Both the position numbers and the translations under genes were made by a program. From the NCBI GenBank assembly GCA_900765095.1, contig CAAFRB010000008.1, positions 1 to 43,594 of the forward strand: 43,594 nt of DNA. Direction: 5' to 3'. Under the pieces are notes generated by a model that had not been told where the DNA came from, ran no database searches, and saw only the letters and a list, made by a program, of their open reading frames with translations. This stretch comes from Clostridia bacterium. Lineage in GTDB: Bacteria; Bacillota; Clostridia; TANB77; UBA1234. This document shows positions 41,495-43,594 of this stretch, piece by piece (position 1 is the stretch's first letter; each line of letters opens with the position of its first letter).

Positions 41495-43594
41495 GTGACA
41501 AAAGTGGAAGAAAAAAGTTTTATGAAAAATAAAACAAAATACTTGATAACGACATTTATTATGGTGTTATCTTTTATGCTTGTTGGTTTTACCAACGTAA
41601 ATGCAGCGACAACAACTGCAGAAGTTAATAATTATTCAGATTTAACTAATAAAATGAATGATAAAGTAACAGATGTAGTTAAACTTACTAGTGACATTAC
41701 ATTAGATGAAAATTCTGATACAAGATTCGATATTGAAATGTCTAAAACTTTGGATTTTAATGGGTTTACATTAACTGTGCCGGAACATTATGAGTTTAAA
41801 CTAATATATAAAAATAGTCTAGACTTAAAATTCATTAATTCAAATAGTTCTAAAAGAGCAAAACTTAATCTTTTAAAAAATATAGGCACAACACCAATCT
41901 ACAACGAAATTATGCAGGCTGAATATACTGTTAATTTTGAAATGGATGGTGTAGATGTTGAATATATAAAAGATTTTGACAGTTTTTGGCAAACCGCTGG
42001 TACTTACAGATTTAATAATGTAGTTTTTAAAAATCTAAAAGTTACTGGATTTTATGAAATGGTAGATATTAGAGCATATAAAACAACAAAATTTTCAAAT
42101 GTTACTAAAGAAAGCAAAAAAGGACCTTCACAAACATTTTTGATAAAAAGTAGCTCTTTAACAGTTAATGATGTAATTGATGCCAATGCTGTTGTTGAAT
42201 ATTATTCTACGGATGGTGTAATGACAGCTGATAGAGCAGCAACGCTTGATTCTATTAATACTTATAGTGGCCCAATTACAGTTAAATTCGTAAAAGGTTT
42301 CAAAGTATCAAATGTTGAATTAAATGGCGTTTATGGTGAAACACCTGAAGCTAATATTTCAATTAAAAACGTTGGTGAAAATGCTTTACAAGTAAAAAGT
42401 GTAACAGTAACAGATACAGATAAATTTGAAATCATTGGTTCTACACAACCAACAGTTGATGCTGGTGCAACAAATAATACCGATTTTAAAGTAAAAGCAA
42501 AGACAGGACTTAATGCAGGAGAATATACAGCAACAATTACTGTAGAAGATATGGATGGTAAAACATATACAGCAACAGTTACATTAAATGTTAGTAAAAA
42601 AGAACTTACAGGATTAGGAATTAGTTTCGATCCTAATACTTGGAAATATGGAGAAGCAACTCAAACTCCTACTATAACCGGAGTAGAAAAACTTACAACA
42701 GAAGAATATAAAGTTACATATTCAAAAGAAACAGGCGAAAATTTAGGTGAAACGCAACCTACGTCAGTTGGAAAATACAAGGCAACATTAAGTGTTACAA
42801 GTACTAATTATTTTGCTAGTGATGTAACAACCACTTTTGAAATAAAACCAAACCCTAGAAGTGTGTCTGTATCAACAGAACAAGAATTAATAGATGCAGT
42901 AAAAGGACTTGATCCTGCAATATATGAAGTAAAATTGGCAAATGATATTACTTTAACAAAGTTTCTAAATTTTTATGTTGTAAATGACATTACTCTTGAA
43001 TTAAATGGGCAAACATTAGATATAGGTTCCAATGGTCTTTCATTTAGTTATGGACAGTCTGATTATGATGAAACAAATAACGAGTACTATTATAACTTTA
43101 ATAGTAAATTAACTATTAAGGATAGTAGTAGTAGTAAAGCTGGTAAGATTCTTTCAAAAGAAAATATTTTCTTTAATTATTATGATACTAATCATGATGG
43201 GGAAATAAAAAAATTTGGATTAACTATTGATGGTGGATATTATGAAATGATTAGTTCAAGGCCTAATTTCTTTGAATTCTTTTCTAGAGATCACGAAACA
43301 AATGGTAAAAATCTTACTGTTGATGTAAATATAAAAGATGCTGTATTTAAATTAAGTGATGATAAGTATCTTTTTGGTACTATATCAAATTCTGTTTCGG
43401 ACATTAAATTTAATTTTAATTTTGAGTCATTGAAAGTGCTAGGACTTAAAAATAAATTAGGTAGTTTAAAATTGGGTGAAATGAAATTAGATGAGGTGAT
43501 TGATCCTAATTCTAAGGCATACTTTCAAAAACTACCTTATACAACAGGAGCTCCAGTTTTAGAAGAAGCAGATAGAAATACTTTAGTTAGAAAT
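41495..43594 (+). CDS. Large secreted surface protein with Ig-like and beta-repeat domains, 3' end beyond window
   Basis: The frame is open for 700 codons from GTG 41495 to the right edge without a stop. AGGAGGTTTT precedes the GTG; an internal ATG at 41522 is a weaker alternative. Residues 14-43 form a signal peptide ending VNA. Two similar segments (residues about 46-100, SDLTNKMNDKVTDVVKLTSD with ITLDE, and about 466-515, TEQELIDAVKGLDPAIYEVK with DITL) look like pectate-lyase-like right-handed beta-helix starts. Between them, about 270-365 is an Ig-like region (ISIKNVGENALQVKSVTVTD) and about 370-455 an MBG/Ig-like unit (KYGEATQTPTITGV). Probably an adhesin or wall protein; attachment cannot be judged because the C-terminus is missing. 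Confidence 0.85.
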   Translation, partial: MTKVEEKSFMKNKTKYLITTFIMVLSFMLVGFTNVNAATTTAEVNNYSDLTNKMNDKVTDVVKLTSDITLDENSDTRFDIEMSKTLDFNGFTLTVPEHYEFKLIYKNSLDLKFINSNSSKRAKLNLLKNIGTTPIYNEIMQAEYTVNFEMDGVDVEYIKDFDSFWQTAGTYRFNNVVFKNLKVTGFYEMVDIRAYKTTKFSNVTKESKKGPSQTFLIKSSSLTVNDVIDANAVVEYYSTDGVMTADRAATLDSINTYSGPITVKFVKGFKVSNVELNGVYGETPEANISIKNVGENALQVKSVTVTDTDKFEIIGSTQPTVDAGATNNTDFKVKAKTGLNAGEYTATITVEDMDGKTYTATVTLNVSKKELTGLGISFDPNTWKYGEATQTPTITGVEKLTTEEYKVTYSKETGENLGETQPTSVGKYKATLSVTSTNYFASDVTTTFEIKPNPRSVSVSTEQELIDAVKGLDPAIYEVKLANDITLTKFLNFYVVNDITLELNGQTLDIGSNGLSFSYGQSDYDETNNEYYYNFNSKLTIKDSSSSKAGKILSKENIFFNYYDTNHDGEIKKFGLTIDGGYYEMISSRPNFFEFFSRDHETNGKNLTVDVNIKDAVFKLSDDKYLFGTISNSVSDIKFNFNFESLKVLGLKNKLGSLKLGEMKLDEVIDPNSKAYFQKLPYTTGAPVLEEADRNTLVRN

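Overview
The window reads as chromosome of an AT-rich, Gram-positive, probably spore-forming Clostridia-type bacterium. Evidence: strong GGAGG ribosome-binding sites, sigma-A promoters, a SigH-type sigma factor, a glmS ribozyme, a Firmicutes-type 6S RNA, S-layer homology (SLH) proteins, a SigV/RsiV-type pair and a GH18 enzyme resembling spore-associated hydrolases. The species cannot be named from the sequence alone. Most of the window is single-copy housekeeping chromosome, with accessory surface-protein regions at both ends.

Layout. 1-8.4 kb: an SLH gene lacking its 5' end (minus strand, runs off the left edge), a tyrosine recombinase, an intact SLH gene and a Ca2+-type P-type ATPase. 8.4-11.4 kb: two minus-strand single-gene units of visibly higher G+C, each with a perfect consensus promoter and its own hairpin terminator, bracketing tRNA-Leu and a PHP-domain gene. 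11.5-14.1 kb: 6S RNA, a DUF4015 glycosidase-like protein and an unassigned ~500-nt structured transcript. 14.1-19.7 kb: sigH, tRNA-Thr and a ribozyme-controlled amino-sugar operon (glmS, a left-handed beta-helix acyltransferase, glmM, DUF1934). 19.7-21.2 kb: NfeD/SPFH membrane pair. 21.4-28.7 kb: GH18 protein, an unknown protein, greA, then lysS, an M50 protease, tsaD and a phosphoesterase. 28.8-33.7 kb: RsiV/SigV-like pair, a 2,4-diaminopentanoate dehydrogenase-like gene, a broken acyltransferase and a FatA-type thioesterase. 33.8-37.4 kb: a sensor with a degenerate kinase end, a sensor kinase and a response regulator. 37.6-43.6 kb: a third SLH protein, CcdA plus a membrane thioredoxin, two small proteins and a large secreted protein cut by the right edge.

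How it fits together. Much of the content serves the cell envelope: three SLH proteins, UDP-GlcNAc precursor synthesis under GlcN6P ribozyme feedback, a lysozyme-type ECF sigma system near a decayed acyltransferase, extracytoplasmic thiol redox proteins and a two-component system divergent from an SLH gene.

Best leads: (1) a 5'-decapitated S-layer gene facing a tyrosine recombinase, with an intact relative on the other side, which may be a DNA rearrangement locus; (2) two compositionally foreign single-gene cassettes sharing an 18-bp promoter/operator block and a second upstream block; (3) an unassigned ~500-nt RNA with its own promoter and strong terminator; (4) several families of dispersed palindromic repeats.
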